Shown piece after piece: positions 63,560 to 64,000 of a DNA stretch of 64,000 nucleotides. Position 1 is the stretch's first letter, and each line of letters opens with the position of its first letter. The notes under the pieces were generated by a model that made no database searches, was not told where the DNA came from, and saw only the letters and a list, made by a program, of their open reading frames with translations. Both the position numbers and the translations under genes were made by a program. The DNA is from DATCJA01 sp963734635 (GTDB lineage: Bacteria > Acidobacteriota > Vicinamibacteria > Vicinamibacterales > UBA2999), in assembly GCA_963734635.1 (NCBI GenBank), contig CAVTIA010000006.1, forward strand, positions 62,001 through 126,000. The letters are read 5' to 3'.

Positions 63560-64000
63560 ATGCAGCGTCTCATCGAACAACCGGCGGCCGAAGGTGACGT
63601 GCTCGAAGAGGGCGCTTACCGGGGACGAGTCCACTATCATCTCACCGTCTATCAGCACTTCTCAGATGAGGAAGGCGAGTCTGTTCCGCCGAATCTGGAA
63701 GTGGAGGGTCACGTCACAGCGCTCAGCGACCTCGACATGGCGGATTTGTACGGGAGAGGCACCGAGCTGACGCTTCACCTTGCTGATGGCCGTGCGCTCG
63801 ACTTTCGGGTGGTCCACGAGGACGGGACGATTCACTCGACGGCGAGGGGACTCTACAGTTCACACCCGAGCGGAGTCATGGACGTGCCAGGCAAAGCCCT
63901 GAATCTCGGTCAGGAGTCTCACATGCGCGCCCGAACGCCGGTTCACGCCAGACCGGTCCAAATCAGGGCGGGAGCGGCGCTCATCGATGGCGATCTGGTG
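63560..64000 (+). CDS. Unknown ~120-aa protein reading into hydrolase start (runs off window)
   Basis: From ATG 63560 an open frame codes a compact beta-rich domain (LEEGAYRGRVHYHLTVYQHF, NLEVEGHVTALSDLDM, LTLHLADGRALDFRVV, GTIHSTARGLYSS) and continues without a stop, in the same frame, into the dienelactone-hydrolase-like start at 63923. Either a true fusion or a lost stop from an indel. No known family for the first part. Confidence 0.5.
   Translation, partial: MQRLIEQPAAEGDVLEEGAYRGRVHYHLTVYQHFSDEEGESVPPNLEVEGHVTALSDLDMADLYGRGTELTLHLADGRALDFRVVHEDGTIHSTARGLYSSHPSGVMDVPGKALNLGQESHMRARTPVHARPVQIRAGAALIDGDLV
63923..64000 (+). CDS. Dienelactone hydrolase-like protein, 5' end only
   Basis: ATG 63923 gives MRARTPVHARPVQIRAGAAL then IDGDLV, the start typical of small dienelactone-hydrolase proteins and matching the fragment at 35200-35328. 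The rest lies beyond the window. Confidence 0.55.
   Translation, partial: MRARTPVHARPVQIRAGAALIDGDLV

Noticed and set aside
1..64000. CRISPR arrays, tRNA, rRNA, prophage or integrase-attachment sites
   Set aside because: No regularly spaced direct repeats, no tRNA/rRNA signatures, no phage structural or integrase genes were seen by eye on either strand.

Overview
The window looks like a high-GC chromosomal segment from an uncultured soil or sediment bacterium, most likely Acidobacteriota (Vicinamibacteria-like). That placement is inferred from the trpS / scpA-scpB / rluB / M50-peptidase neighbourhood, the DUF4136 lipoproteins and the dispersed GC-rich palindromes; no rRNA or tRNA gene is present to confirm it.

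Layout. Positions 1-5700 are ordinary housekeeping: a hydrolase, rluB, scpB-scpA, trpS, a site-2-type protease and a broken cupin gene. From about 5.8 kb to the right edge the content changes to a stress/energy-starvation island. It holds seven tandem-domain universal stress proteins (USPs), one histidine kinase flanked by two paralogous NtrC-type response regulators (9.1-13.5 kb), a MacAB-like efflux operon with a USP, a TonB-like protein, an AMP phosphorylase / PRPP synthetase pair, an MgtA-type P-ATPase, a multi-PAS NarL-type kinase, a response regulator / diadenylate-cyclase-domain pair, a phosphoribosyltransferase / erythromycin-esterase pair, an alcohol dehydrogenase, PEP synthase, GroEL, BON proteins, a CBS-glycogen phosphorylase-dodecin operon, a GGDEF protein, an ornithine carbamoyltransferase / carbamate kinase / cyclic-2,3-diphosphoglycerate synthetase operon, a kinase followed by a phosphatase-archease fusion and RtcB, and a class I PRPP synthetase divergent from a second phosphoribosyltransferase.

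Main observation. About a dozen promoters in the island match sigma-54 -24/-12 elements (GG-N10-GC, usually with TGGC...TTGC), nearly all 10-35 nt upstream of start codons. Several carry a quasi-palindrome of the type GGGAA-n-TTCC about 35-110 bp further upstream, where an enhancer for an NtrC-type activator would lie. I infer one sigma-54 regulon covering USPs, chaperone, glycogen breakdown, substrate-level ATP production, PRPP/nucleotide salvage and RNA repair, plausibly driven by the two activators encoded here. It resembles dormancy regulons in logic but uses sigma-54.

State of the sequence. Many genes are broken by single-base frameshifts that leave protein similarity intact on both sides (cupin, histidine kinase, permease, P-ATPase, CBS protein, a USP, kinase, transposase, and PEP synthase with about ten). 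This looks more like residual indel error than decay. Separate from that, some genes are truly cut down: nicotinate phosphoribosyltransferase with its middle missing, an archaeal-type methionine adenosyltransferase, and N-terminal scraps of DUF504 and dienelactone hydrolase genes. An IS3-like element lies between the archease fusion and rtcB. Two copies of a ~150-bp hairpin element show compensatory base changes.
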